Below are positions 24,324 through 33,343 of a DNA stretch of 64,000 nt, piece by piece (position 1 is the stretch's first letter; the number at the start of each line of letters is the position of its first letter). A model generated the notes under the pieces. That model was not told where the DNA came from. It ran no database searches and saw only the letters and a program-made list of their open reading frames with translations. The position numbers and the translations under genes were made by a program. Location: contig JAUVZJ010000001.1 in NCBI GenBank assembly GCA_030602585.1, positions 1 through 64,000 on the forward strand, in the 5' to 3' direction. The DNA comes from Candidatus Methanophagales archaeon. GTDB lineage: Archaea > Halobacteriota > Syntropharchaeia > Alkanophagales > Methanospirareceae.

Positions 24324-25511
24324 TCATTCCCTTATACCTATCATCTCGGTTTCTATTTCCTCTCCACGCTCTATCGCTTTCACTTTTTCCAGAGCCCGAT
24401 TTACCATGTACTTAAAGCCCTTTACCGGTATGTCCCTGCCTCCAAGTCCCCCGATGAATCCCACGATGTTAGGTTTTTTCCTCTTATCATACAACGCCGA
24501 TTTCACCTCTGAGCATACAGGACCACCCATTCCAGAGGATATAGCGCGGTCTAACACCACAAGAAGTTCAACATCCTTTACCGCATCTCGAAACTCCTTG
24601 AACGGAAAAGGTCGCCACAACCGCAAGCTTATGAGACCCGCATCTTTTCCTTCTTCTCTCAGCTCTTCTACGGCAAGCATCGCAGTCTCACCACTGCTTC
24701 CCATTGTCAACAGCGCAATTCTCGCATCTTCCATTCTGTATTTCTCAACCGGCGAGTAATGTCGTCCGAAAACGTCTCCAAACTCTTTCCACGTTTCCTG
24801 TATTTTAGACTTCGTGTTTTCAAAAGCTACCTCCTGCGCCTTCTTCGTCTCTGAATATATAAACGGCGGACCATAGCAACCCATGCTCACGGGTCTCTCG
24901 GGGTCCAGGACGAAAGGATGCTCGTATTCCGGAATAAACCCTGTTACTTCTTTGTCATCCGGCATAACCATGTCCTCTATTACGTGCGAGAGATAAAATC
25001 CATCAAGATGAACCATCGCAGGAAACAGAACTTCTTTATCTTCGGCTACCCTGTATGCGCATACAGTGAGGTCGAATGCCTGCTGATTGTTCTCCGCAAA
25101 CATCTGTATCCAGCCTATGTCCCGAATTGCCATCGCGTCTGAGTGGTCGCACCATACCGAAAGAGGCGCGGATAAAGCTCGGTTCGCTACTACCGCAACC
25201 ACCGGCAATCTCATTGAAGAGGGTATATACAGGACTTCATGCATTAGTTCCAAGCCCTGACCCGCAGAGCAAGTAAAAACCCTTGCGCCCGCTGCCGATG
25301 CACCCACGCATGCGCTCATTGCGGAATGCTCTGATTCCACACAGATGAACTCTGCATCCAACTCGCCATCGGCAACCATCTCCGCTAATCTTTCCACGAT
25401 ATGCGTCTGTGGTGTGATTGGATACGCTGAGATGACGTCGGCGTTTACCATCCGAACCGCTTCAGCAACTGCAAAAGAACCTTCCAAGCCCACTATTTTT
25501 CCTTTTGTCAT
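24324..25511 (-). CDS. porA: Pyruvate:ferredoxin oxidoreductase alpha subunit
   Basis: The 395-residue alpha subunit. The N-terminal domain has GSFAVAEAVRMVNADVISAYPITPQTHIVE and the ESEHSAMSACVGASAAGARVFTCSAGQGLELMHE region that shapes the active site and binds pyruvate. The C-terminal transketolase-like domain includes MGSSGETAMLAVEELREEGKDAGLISLRLWRPFP and SSGMGGPVCSEV. All typical. It follows porD by about 60 bp. Confidence 0.94.
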   Translation of the reverse strand: MTKGKIVGLEGSFAVAEAVRMVNADVISAYPITPQTHIVERLAEMVADGELDAEFICVESEHSAMSACVGASAAGARVFTCSAGQGLELMHEVLYIPSSMRLPVVAVVANRALSAPLSVWCDHSDAMAIRDIGWIQMFAENNQQAFDLTVCAYRVAEDKEVLFPAMVHLDGFYLSHVIEDMVMPDDKEVTGFIPEYEHPFVLDPERPVSMGCYGPPFIYSETKKAQEVAFENTKSKIQETWKEFGDVFGRHYSPVEKYRMEDARIALLTMGSSGETAMLAVEELREEGKDAGLISLRLWRPFPFKEFRDAVKDVELLVVLDRAISSGMGGPVCSEVKSALYDKRKKPNIVGFIGGLGGRDIPVKGFKYMVNRALEKVKAIERGEEIETEMIGIRE

Positions 25512-25573
25512 TCTCTATCAAACAATTCCTATTTTGTTTAAAATTTATACAAATGCTTTTTTCCTTTTCCTTC

Positions 25574-25873
25574 CTATTCCTCCACCTCTTCAACCATCTT
25601 TATTACATCTCTTGGACACTCATGCGCACAGATTCCACATCCCTTACAATAATACAAATCGCTCTCGAAATAGCCTTCTTCATCCTCATGAATGCATGCC
25701 TCGGGACAGTAAATATAGCATATTCCGCATTTTATGCATTTCTCATTCTCACGAACTGGTCTTTCAGACCGCCAATCACCTGTTTTATACGCCGACGCAC
25801 TTCCAGGCTCGGTAACTACAGCACCAATCTCTAAATCTTTCCACCCTAATTTTTCGCCGCTCATTTTTTTCAC
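25574..25873 (-). CDS. porD: Pyruvate:ferredoxin oxidoreductase delta subunit
   Basis: A 99-residue ferredoxin-like subunit with two 4Fe-4S motifs: CIKCGICYIYCPEAC and CKGCGICAHECPRDV. It relays electrons from the ThDP site to external ferredoxin. It lies between porC and porA on the same strand, the standard archaeal four-subunit order. Confidence 0.93.
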   Translation of the reverse strand: MKKMSGEKLGWKDLEIGAVVTEPGSASAYKTGDWRSERPVRENEKCIKCGICYIYCPEACIHEDEEGYFESDLYYCKGCGICAHECPRDVIKMVEEVEE

Positions 25874-25898
25874 CGCTATTTTTCAATTTACACTTCCC

Positions 25899-26447
25899 TT
25901 AGCTCACCACCGTCTCATCATACGCTTTTCTCATCGCTTCGATGTTCTTCGTGGCAACTTTTCCAAAACGTTCTTCCATCGGTTCCTCCATGGACTCCAA
26001 CTTAACTATTCCCGTTGCCTTTATCAGCGCTCCTATCATTGCTGTATTGACAATGGGCAAGCCTAAAACCTTATTTGCAATACGCACTGCATCTACGGTT
26101 GCTAATTTACTCACGACGTCAAGCTTCGATTTCATCTCGTCATGCGCTCTCTTTGTATTGACCACGGCTGTTCCGTCTTTTTTAAGCCTCAAAACGACGT
26201 CGCCAACGTGAAGCAACCCCGGGTCAAGCACGACTAACACGTCAGGTTCTGCAATCTCCACCCTTACTTTTATTCGCTCTGTTTCGTTTACCCTTAAAAA
26301 CGCAAGAACTGGTGCTCCTCTACGCTCAGGACCAAAAGAAGGCATTGATTGCGCATGTTTACCTTCTGAGATAGCAGCATGTGCGACCAACTCCGCTAAC
26401 GTAACTCCTCCTTGTCCGCCTCGCCCATATATGCATATTCCTATCAT
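25899..26447 (-). CDS. porC: Pyruvate:ferredoxin oxidoreductase gamma subunit
   Basis: The 182-residue gamma subunit, first gene of the operon. It begins GICIYGRGGQGGVTLAELVAHAA, followed by SMPSFGPERRGAPVLAFLRV, both hallmarks of the gamma domain that closes the active site. A palindromic repeat lies just upstream of its ATG, within the presumed leader. Confidence 0.93.
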   Translation of the reverse strand: MIGICIYGRGGQGGVTLAELVAHAAISEGKHAQSMPSFGPERRGAPVLAFLRVNETERIKVRVEIAEPDVLVVLDPGLLHVGDVVLRLKKDGTAVVNTKRAHDEMKSKLDVVSKLATVDAVRIANKVLGLPIVNTAMIGALIKATGIVKLESMEEPMEERFGKVATKNIEAMRKAYDETVVS

Positions 26448-26788
26448 TTCTACCTTTCTCCGGAAAAGAAAGCTTGACCAAAGAAACTTTATTCTACTCT
26501 TATTGCAGGTATCTCGTCTTTATAAATTTTTCTATTTGTGTCTATGAAAATTGTGCAGTTTTCCTCCTGCTGCATTGTGGCTGTTTAGAATTCACAAAAA
26601 CATATCCACACGCCGAACCCATCCAATAAATCGTAATGAAATTTAAAACCATCCTCCTCTATTAAGAGAATGATAAAAATGAACGGGGAAGTAGAAAAGT
26701 TAAAGAATATCCTCAAATAAAAAATCCACTAAACAGTCTGGAAGTTTTAAAGATAAGAGATAGGTAATATAATGAAGGATGAGGAACA
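26448..26788. promoter_or_regulatory. por operon leader/promoter region with palindromic repeat
   Basis: Immediately before porC, CTTTCT (26454-26459) and AGAAAG (26466-26472) form a degenerate copy of the dispersed palindrome, followed by GCTTGACC, close to the GCTTTACC tag. A minus-strand TATA box (about 26518-26530) would start transcription some 50 bases before porC, putting the palindrome in the 5' leader. The rest of the 341-bp gap shows no gene; GATGAGGAAC before 26789 is the ribosome site of the DUF362 gene. Confidence 0.5.
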
Positions 26789-27775
26789 ATGAGCATGAGC
26801 GAGGTATATTTCATAGATGTAAAGGCAATAGAAAAGGTCGAAACACTGCTGGAAAAGGTTGGTGTTGGTAATTTGACCGGGACTGTTGCTCTGAAGATGC
26901 ACATGGGTGAGCGCAACAACAAGACTTTTATTAAACCGCTTTACGCGCAGAAAATAGTGGAAGCGGTGAAGAAGCACGGTGGCGACCCTTTTGTTACCGA
27001 TACTACGACCATGTATAAGGAAGAAAGATATACTGCAATGGATTATTACAGAACTGCTTACGCTCATGGATTTCTACCTTCCTATTTAGGCTGTCCCGTG
27101 ATTATAGCAGATGGTCTGAAAGACGAAGGTGTGCCGGTGAACGAGAAAGTGGAAATAGCGAAGAGCATATACGATAGTGATTCGATGCTTGTCGTTTCGC
27201 ATGCCACCGGTCATGTGCCGTCTTCTTTCGCTGGTGCGATAAAAAACGTTGCTATGGGCTGTGTGCCTAAAAAAACAAAGATATATCAGCACGAAGTGAC
27301 GAGACCGGTGCGGAATCCCGATTTATGCACTGACTGTGATAAATGTAGAGAGGTGTGTAAACAGGATGCGATAACCGAAGACCACGAGTTAATCCTTGAA
27401 AGCTGCATAGGCTGTGGCGCCTGTATGGGTGAATGCGAGAGTGGTGCTTTAAAATTGCCTGATGATGCGTCCGAGAACTTGCAAAATAGACTTGCAGAGG
27501 TCGCTCATGCAGTCCTTAGAAATCTTCCGTATTCCAATTTCGTCTTTGTTAATTTCCTGATTGATATTACGCCGTTTTGCGATTGCGCTGAATCCGATCC
27601 TGAGTATATAAGCCCGGACATAGGCGTTTTAGCCTCTAAAGATATTGTCGCAGTGGACATGGCTACCATAGACATGATAGGAAAGCACTTGTTCAAAGGC
27701 GACCCTGCTGTTCAGGTGCGAGAAGCGCATAGATTGGGGCTGGGCGAGCTGGAATACGAGATTGCCAGGGTTTGA
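26789..27775 (+). CDS. DUF362 protein with two 4Fe-4S clusters
   Basis: 328 residues. The DUF362 domain (about 5-180) includes ALKMHMGERNNKTFIKP and VVSHATGHVPSSFAGAIKNVAMGC. Inserted in it, at about 185-215, is a ferredoxin pair: CTDCDKCREVCKQDA and CIGCGACMGECESGA. Such proteins are common in anaerobic archaea and bacteria; the reaction is not established, and an electron-transfer or small-molecule reductase role is only a guess. Divergent from the por operon. The ATG is preceded by GAGGAAC. Confidence 0.85.
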   Translation: MSMSEVYFIDVKAIEKVETLLEKVGVGNLTGTVALKMHMGERNNKTFIKPLYAQKIVEAVKKHGGDPFVTDTTTMYKEERYTAMDYYRTAYAHGFLPSYLGCPVIIADGLKDEGVPVNEKVEIAKSIYDSDSMLVVSHATGHVPSSFAGAIKNVAMGCVPKKTKIYQHEVTRPVRNPDLCTDCDKCREVCKQDAITEDHELILESCIGCGACMGECESGALKLPDDASENLQNRLAEVAHAVLRNLPYSNFVFVNFLIDITPFCDCAESDPEYISPDIGVLASKDIVAVDMATIDMIGKHLFKGDPAVQVREAHRLGLGELEYEIARV

Positions 27776-27904
27776 TGATGGCGAAGTCCAAAAGTTGCAA
27801 AACTGCTACAAGGTTTCGATAGTGAGTGGAATCCTCTTTATTTATCTTTTTATTTTACATCCTTTCTATTTATAGTAAAGCAAAGGTAAACAGATGTAAA
27901 TAAA

Positions 27905-28168
27905 ATGACAATAGAAGTAGATGTAACGATAAAACTGAAGCATGGAGTTACAGACCCTGAGGGTGAGAACACGAAAAAAGCGTTGAGCCTGCTTGGTTTT
28001 AAAAATGTACGTAGCGTAAAAACAATGAAAACATTCAGGATAGAGATAGAGCCAGAAAAAGAAAGTGGTGATGAGGAAAAGGTGAAGCACGAGGTAGAAG
28101 AAATGTGTAGAAAACTTCTTGCCAATCCTGTAATACATGATTATGAAATAAACGTGGTGAAATGGTAG
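27905..28168 (+). CDS. purS: Phosphoribosylformylglycinamidine synthase subunit PurS
   Basis: The small structural subunit that joins PurQ and PurL to make FGAM in purine synthesis. 87 residues with the family signature VTIKLKHGVTDPEGENTKKALSLLGFKNVRSVKTMKTF. The stop codon TAG lies inside the start of trpS (ATGGTAG, a 7-nt overlap), so the two are co-translated. PurQ and PurL are not in the window. Confidence 0.92.
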   Translation: MTIEVDVTIKLKHGVTDPEGENTKKALSLLGFKNVRSVKTMKTFRIEIEPEKESGDEEKVKHEVEEMCRKLLANPVIHDYEINVVKW

Positions 28169-29496
28169 AGATAGACCCGTGGGGTGTTGCGGATATAGAA
28201 GATTATACGAGGCTATTTGAGGAGTTTGGCATTTCTCCGTTTAAGGAACTACTGGACAGGATAGAGAAGCCGCATCCGTACATGCGAAGAGGCATAATCG
28301 TTGGACATCGAGGTTATGAAGAAGTGCTGAGGGCAATGCGTGAGCAGAATAAATTCGCGGTGATGAGCGGGTTCATGCCTTCCGGGAGAATTCATCTTGG
28401 CGGTAAGATGGTGATGGACGAGATTATATGGCATCAGCGCATGGGAGGCGATGCTTTTGCCTGCATAGCGGATATGGAGTCGCATTCTGTCAGAGGTGTC
28501 TCATGGAAGGAATGCCGGGAAATAGGTCTCAATGAGTACATATTGAGTCTTGTAGCGTTGGGTTTTGACCCGGAAAAAGGGCATATATACTTTCAATCAG
28601 AAAATAAAAAGTTGCGTGACCTCGCTTTCGAGCTTGGAACTGAAGCTAACTTTAGCGAAATAAGTGCGATATATGGATTCTCCGGCGATGTGAGCATATC
28701 ACACATGACAAGCGTATTGGTGCAGAACGCTGATATACTACAGCCACAGATTCTCGAATATGGTGGACCCAAACCCGTTGTCATTCCGGTTGGCGTTGAC
28801 CAGGACCCGCATATAAGACTGACGAGGGACATAGCTTCGAGAATGAGGATGTTCCGCGTAGAGCAGAGGTTGGATAATAACCAGAAGCCGTATATAAGCA
28901 TACGGGAGAAGCAAGCGGGTAAGGAAGCGTTGGATGAGGTAGCAAGGAGAATAGAGAGCCCGAAAAAAGTATATGAGATGCACATAGACGTGTTCGGTAT
29001 CGAAGAAAGCGAGATTGATAGAACTATGCGAGAGATAGAGGAAATAGTGAGGGCTGTGGAGATGGAATACGGCGGATATGGCTTCTTTTTACCCGCTGCC
29101 ACTTACCACAGGTTCGTGCAGGGACTAACAGGTGGGAAGATGTCTTCAAGCGTCCCGGAAAGCTATATTGCGCTAACTGAACCACCGGAAGAAGCAGCGA
29201 GGAAAGTGAAACAGGCGAAGACCGGTGGAAGAGTGACAGTCGAGGAGCAGAAGAGCTTGGGTGGTTTACCAGGAGAGTGCACGGTTTATGAGCTTCTGAT
29301 GTCTCATTTGATAGATGAGGACGCGCACGTAAAAGAAATCTTTGAGGAATGCAAAACCGGGAAGAGGACTTGTAAATCATGTAAGTCGGAGGCTGCAGAG
29401 CTTATGTTTTCTTTTATTAAACGGCATCAAGAAGAGAGAGAAATGGCGAAGGAAGTTTTGAAGAAGCATGAACTCTATAAGCAATGGTTCCGCTGA
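28162..29496 (+). CDS. trpS: Tryptophanyl-tRNA synthetase
   Basis: A class I synthetase of 444 residues charging tRNA-Trp. The HIGH-type motif is PSGRIHLGG (about 72-80) and the KMSKS-type motif KMSSS (about 325). The extended N-terminal region (residues 1-70, with HPYMRRGIIVGHR) is typical of archaeal/eukaryotic TrpRS. It overlaps purS by seven bases. Intact. Confidence 0.95.
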   Translation: MVEIDPWGVADIEDYTRLFEEFGISPFKELLDRIEKPHPYMRRGIIVGHRGYEEVLRAMREQNKFAVMSGFMPSGRIHLGGKMVMDEIIWHQRMGGDAFACIADMESHSVRGVSWKECREIGLNEYILSLVALGFDPEKGHIYFQSENKKLRDLAFELGTEANFSEISAIYGFSGDVSISHMTSVLVQNADILQPQILEYGGPKPVVIPVGVDQDPHIRLTRDIASRMRMFRVEQRLDNNQKPYISIREKQAGKEALDEVARRIESPKKVYEMHIDVFGIEESEIDRTMREIEEIVRAVEMEYGGYGFFLPAATYHRFVQGLTGGKMSSSVPESYIALTEPPEEAARKVKQAKTGGRVTVEEQKSLGGLPGECTVYELLMSHLIDEDAHVKEIFEECKTGKRTCKSCKSEAAELMFSFIKRHQEEREMAKEVLKKHELYKQWFR

Positions 29497-29500
29497 GTAC

Positions 29501-29977
29501 TCAAATTTTAATAAAATCAGGTTTGTAATCACTCTTCTTCCATCCCTTGGTATCGTCATTTCGTGGCTCTATTATAACAATTTTTTGCATTTCGTCCTTT
29601 TTCACGTATGCTATGTTAAATGCGTGATAGCCAAGCGGAGTATCTCCCCATGCCTCACCATAGGCTATGTTGATGCCCAACAGTGCTCCCAACCTCTTCA
29701 TCCTGCAAAACGATTCAAGTGAGAAGTTATCGCAATCCCATATATCATCTATCCACCTCATTCTATCGAGTGAGTCGGTGTTTAGCCATGTTAATAACTC
29801 TTCCCACTCTACATAGTGGTAGTTGACATCTGCTACTTTCAACTGGGAGGTAGGATATGCTTCCTGCAAGCATCTCGCCAATTCACCCCATGTTATCGAA
29901 TATGTGCGGCGGAAACGAAAAGTTGGCTCAACTTCACATCTCAATTTTGAGCATAACCACTTTTTCAATCCAGACAT
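29501..29977 (-). CDS. Putative agglutinin-C-like cysteine peptidase
   Basis: 158 residues without signal peptide. The core has an acidic-Cys motif WIDDIWDCDNFSLESFC, then LGINIAYGEAWGDTPLGYHAFNIAYV and IIEPRNDD. The order D-C-D-(N/D)-F, a later G-x-H-A, and an E-P resembles the papain-like C-terminal domain of Marasmius oreades agglutinin (Cys, His, Glu triad, calcium-dependent) as I remember it. The match is by motif only. It lies 17 bp downstream of the secreted amylase gene on the same strand, so co-expression is likely. The alternative is an unrelated transglutaminase-like fold. Confidence 0.5.
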   Translation of the reverse strand: MSGLKKWLCSKLRCEVEPTFRFRRTYSITWGELARCLQEAYPTSQLKVADVNYHYVEWEELLTWLNTDSLDRMRWIDDIWDCDNFSLESFCRMKRLGALLGINIAYGEAWGDTPLGYHAFNIAYVKKDEMQKIVIIEPRNDDTKGWKKSDYKPDFIKI

Positions 29978-29993
29978 TGATTTGATGTAGTTA

Positions 29994-32246
29994 CTATCCC
30001 CTTCGCCTAATTAAATATGCTACTGCCAATAATCCAGCAATTGCGAACACTGCTTCGAATCCTGGTGGTGTCGGCGTTGGACTTGGTGTTGGCGTTACTT
30101 CAACGCCCGGAATCTTTTCAAACTCCGGATATTCATCCATTGTTTGCCCACCAACTCCTTTGTAATTGTCACCCACACTCCAGTGTTCATCGTTTATAAG
30201 TGGTTTCCACTCGAATTCGGCTCCTTCCGGTATATCCGAGGTCTCGTACACCCATATATTCCCTTCAGTCCACGTACAGGCTTTTCCAGGTGCTGACCAA
30301 TTATTAAGTTGCGGAATACTGCCACGAATGGTGATGCTATTGCCCCAACCCACATCGTAGTGAACCCTGAAGGTAGTGGTGACGGGTCCAACACCACTTA
30401 CTGAGAAATACCTGCTGGCTTCGTTGAATTTGAACGTATATTCTCCCGTCGTCGGAATATTAAGCACGATATTAGGGGCGTTGGGAAGAGCATAACCTGA
30501 TTGCGGCACCTCAGTCCCTTCATCTCCATGACCCCAGTTCTCATTTCCAGTCCAATTCCCGGTGTCAAACTTATATTCTATTGTTCCAGTGGAAAGATTC
30601 TTTGTAATTTCCCACAAACCTTCTGGATTTTTGAACATTTGGTCTGATAAACTCCAGTTGTTGAATGTGCCACGTAGATACATCACGCCCTCCCGTTCAA
30701 ATACATAAACGGCAACAGAATGCGGACTTACTCCAAAACTTAAAGTGTTATCAGTGACTGTTATTGCCCATCCACTAATTGCATCGGTCCAGTTACCATT
30801 CTCCACGTTGCTGAAGCGGTAGTCGCTCCAACTGTCAGCCTTATTCAATGCTACACAGGTCATGTTATCGCCATACGCTCTTTTGAACGCAAACGCATTG
30901 CTCGTATCGCTCACCCCTACATTCGACCTATCCATCGAACCCTTTTGCAAGGCAACATTTTCCTTCCGAGCATTATTTAACTTAACAATTTGTTGATATA
31001 CTGGCGAATTGGGAGCGTTTGCGATATTTTCAGTGCCATAATAAGCCCTACCACCATCATATTCTCCCTTGCCGGCATTGAATGCTATTTCTGTTCCATA
31101 ATACACACATGGAATCCCCCTGATTGTGAATATCCAGTTTAATGCATCAATTAATTGCTCTTCAGTTCCTTCAAATCTACGTACATCATGATTATCTATA
31201 AAATTAACAAGATAGTCTGCATCTGAGTAACGCCAATCGTTGTCTAATAAGCCATGCATATCAGCGTAGTTTCCACCTCTAAATACGCTTTTAATTCTAT
31301 CGTGTCCAACGAAATCAAGAACACTCATTCCATCATAGGTGTAAGAAGAAACAGTTCCGTAATCAAAGCTGAATGCTTCACCGAACATAAAGAAATCTGT
31401 GTCCATTGCAGCGGTAAAATCCTTCCAATAATCATGTGGACACCACATGATTGTATCAATCCGGAAGGCATCCACACCCTTGTCCTGCCAACCCTTGTAA
31501 ATAGTCTTAAGCCAAATCCGAACATTTTCATTTTCAGTATTAAAATCAGCTAACTGGGCTAAGTCATGGTATGGGTCACCACCGGGTCCGTTGTGATGGA
31601 ACCAATATGGGTCATCCATCTCGGCATAGGGGTCTGTTGGATGGTTGCCATGATCATGAATCTTGGTTCCATTTTCCCAAACCTCACCAAATCCCTCTAA
31701 TTCTGGATTCATAGTATAAGCAGGACTTGCATGGTTGCATACGATATCTAAAACCAGCTTCATACCTTTTGCATGAACAGTATTTACTAAATCATCAAAT
31801 GTCGCGTTTGAAGATTCCCAGTGTTCATCGCATTTAGTGAAATCCATACCCCAATAACCGTGATAAGAAGCTTTATTTTTATCTATCCCCTCGCCATTAA
31901 ATCGGTAATTTGGATTATCTACCACTGGTGTTATCCAGATAGCTGTGAAACCCATCCCCTCGATATAATCAAGATTGTCAATTATACCTTGAAAATCACC
32001 TCCATTATAGCCTATGTTTCCTCCGAAATCATCACGCCAGGAATAATCATTGCTTGAATTTTCGTTTACAAACCTGTCGGTCATCAAAAAGTAGATGGTC
32101 TCTTCGCGGAAATCGTCGCCCGTTGAGTTAGTTGAAAAGTTTGTGGAAGCTTGCTGTGTCGCACTTATATTCGCTGAGAGTAATGTCAGGGAAATCAGCA
32201 CCAAAGCAACCAGCACCGTTTTCTTTATATTTTTCATCGAACTCAT
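29994..32246 (-). CDS. Secreted GH13 alpha-amylase with starch-binding domains and PGF-CTERM anchor
   Basis: 750 residues. Signal peptide: TVLVALVLISLTLLSANISA (about 10-29). The GH13 barrel runs about 45-440: VCNH (169-172), nucleophile Asp264 in FRIDT, acid/base Glu290 in GEAF, and NHD (352-354). After a C-terminal beta domain come an AMP-binding/SusE-like segment (YLRGTFNNWS) and a CBM20-like starch-binding domain (ITIRGSIPQLNNWS). The end is a Thr/Pro linker (TPTPSPTPTPPGFE), a hydrophobic helix and RRRG, which is a PGF-CTERM signal for archaeosortase. It would degrade alpha-glucan at the cell surface. Gly/Ala codons give GGGGGGG before the ATG as a ribosome site. Confidence 0.92.
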   Translation of the reverse strand: MSSMKNIKKTVLVALVLISLTLLSANISATQQASTNFSTNSTGDDFREETIYFLMTDRFVNENSSNDYSWRDDFGGNIGYNGGDFQGIIDNLDYIEGMGFTAIWITPVVDNPNYRFNGEGIDKNKASYHGYWGMDFTKCDEHWESSNATFDDLVNTVHAKGMKLVLDIVCNHASPAYTMNPELEGFGEVWENGTKIHDHGNHPTDPYAEMDDPYWFHHNGPGGDPYHDLAQLADFNTENENVRIWLKTIYKGWQDKGVDAFRIDTIMWCPHDYWKDFTAAMDTDFFMFGEAFSFDYGTVSSYTYDGMSVLDFVGHDRIKSVFRGGNYADMHGLLDNDWRYSDADYLVNFIDNHDVRRFEGTEEQLIDALNWIFTIRGIPCVYYGTEIAFNAGKGEYDGGRAYYGTENIANAPNSPVYQQIVKLNNARKENVALQKGSMDRSNVGVSDTSNAFAFKRAYGDNMTCVALNKADSWSDYRFSNVENGNWTDAISGWAITVTDNTLSFGVSPHSVAVYVFEREGVMYLRGTFNNWSLSDQMFKNPEGLWEITKNLSTGTIEYKFDTGNWTGNENWGHGDEGTEVPQSGYALPNAPNIVLNIPTTGEYTFKFNEASRYFSVSGVGPVTTTFRVHYDVGWGNSITIRGSIPQLNNWSAPGKACTWTEGNIWVYETSDIPEGAEFEWKPLINDEHWSVGDNYKGVGGQTMDEYPEFEKIPGVEVTPTPSPTPTPPGFEAVFAIAGLLAVAYLIRRRG

Positions 32247-32502
32247 TTCAAAACCCCCCCCATAGAATCGTCATGCACTGATTAAGAGGTTTAAAAGATG
32301 TTCATAAAAAACCGAGACAACTGGTTAGAACCAGAAGTTAGAACCTGAGGTAAGACTTTTCCTCTCGCAGTCTCAATGTTCAGTCAGGCATGTCAAAGCT
32401 GACAAGTTTGGATAACCCTCTAAGAAATCCTTCAAGCCCTCTGCAATCTTTCTTCAGCAACATGTGTAAATATGGCAAAAACACCATCAAGCATTCAAGA
32501 CA
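32247..32502. other. Gene-free stretch upstream of amylase
   Basis: 256 bp between the amylase start and the end of the corrinoid-protein gene. A short palindrome TGGTT-AG-AACCA lies at about 32321-32332. A plus-strand frame from 32390 reads into the corrinoid gene and has no recognisable protein. The amylase promoter must lie here, but I see only an AT-rich tract (tttaaaag, about 32290) as a candidate. Confidence 0.4.
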
Positions 32503-33123
32503 CTATACCAGAAGCTCCTTCGCCTTCCTGACCGCGTCAACGGCATCTTTGCCGTATGCGTCTGCACCGATTTCGTTAGCGTATTCCGCACTGACTGCGC
32601 CGCCGCCAACCATTATCTTTACCTCCTGATTTCCAGCCCTGAAATATTCGATAACTTCTGCCATGTATTCCCTCGTCGTCGTCAATAATGCGGACATTGC
32701 GAGAATATCAGCACCGGCTTCCCGGACGGCATCCGCATAGTTCTCCTTTCCAACGTCTGTTCCAAGGTCAATGACCTCGAAGCCCTCTGATGATAGCATT
32801 ATATTTACTATCTCTTTTCCTATGTCGTGCACGTCTCCTTTGACCGTGCCGATAACGACTTTTCCTATCCTGTCGTTTACCTCTACCTCTTCTTGCAACA
32901 GCGGCTTAAGAATCTGTAATGCCTTTTTCGCATTCCATCCTGAAACCATCAGTTCAGCGTCAAAATATAGCTCTTTGTATCCTTCCCCGATTTCCCTTAG
33001 TCCCTTTGTCATCTCGTCAATGATTTCATACGCGACCATTCCACTGTTCAGCCTCTCTTCGCAAAATGCTTCTATTTTCTTTTTTCTTACGTCAAGCAAT
33101 GCGTCAATTATTGTGTATTCCAT
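32503..33123 (-). CDS. Methyltransferase corrinoid protein (MtbC/MtmC/MttC family)
   Basis: Carries a methyl group on cobalamin between a substrate methyltransferase and a methyl acceptor. 206 residues: an N-terminal helical cap (1-85) and a B12-binding Rossmann domain with DVHDIG (97-102; His99 as the cobalt ligand), then VIDLGTDVG and MVGGGAVSAEYANEIGADAYG. The best fit is to methylamine/methanol-type corrinoid proteins, but no substrate methyltransferase is adjacent. A matching reductive activator lies at 33701, facing away. The window does not show which methyl donor is used. Confidence 0.88.
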   Translation of the reverse strand: MEYTIIDALLDVRKKKIEAFCEERLNSGMVAYEIIDEMTKGLREIGEGYKELYFDAELMVSGWNAKKALQILKPLLQEEVEVNDRIGKVVIGTVKGDVHDIGKEIVNIMLSSEGFEVIDLGTDVGKENYADAVREAGADILAMSALLTTTREYMAEVIEYFRAGNQEVKIMVGGGAVSAEYANEIGADAYGKDAVDAVRKAKELLV

Positions 33124-33163
33124 GGAATAAGATAATGTGACTGAAGCTTTAAAATAGGGTGCA

Positions 33164-33343
33164 TCATTTGAGCCCGAGCTGCTTTCTGATTAGTTCGCAA
33201 AGGCTGTCCTTGATTTCGGAGTGCCGAGGTACTGGGGCTTTCTTCCCGTTTTTAGGATTTACGTATATGTCATGCTTTTTGCCATGGCGGTTCAAATAGC
33301 ATCCTGCATCTACTAATTCCCTGATAAGATCACGCCGTTTCAC
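33164..33343 (-). CDS. hicA: HicA-type toxin
   Basis: 59 residues read from a GTG at 33341-33343: KRRDLIRELVDAGCYLNRH, then GKKHDIYVNP and APVPRHSEIKD, ending KQLGLK. This is the HicA double-stranded RNA-binding fold with its His in the central strand, an mRNA-cleaving toxin. The GTG overlaps the hicB stop by four bases (GTGA), so translation is coupled. In many loci hicA comes first; here the antitoxin gene precedes it. Confidence 0.85.
   Translation of the reverse strand: MKRRDLIRELVDAGCYLNRHGKKHDIYVNPKNGKKAPVPRHSEIKDSLCELIRKQLGLK

Noticed and set aside
26690..26720. 13-codon frame (MNGEVEKLKNILK)
   Set aside because: Too short, no conserved context.
32390..32629. 79-codon frame upstream of the amylase gene
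   Set aside because: It overlaps the corrinoid-protein gene for half its length and matches nothing I know.
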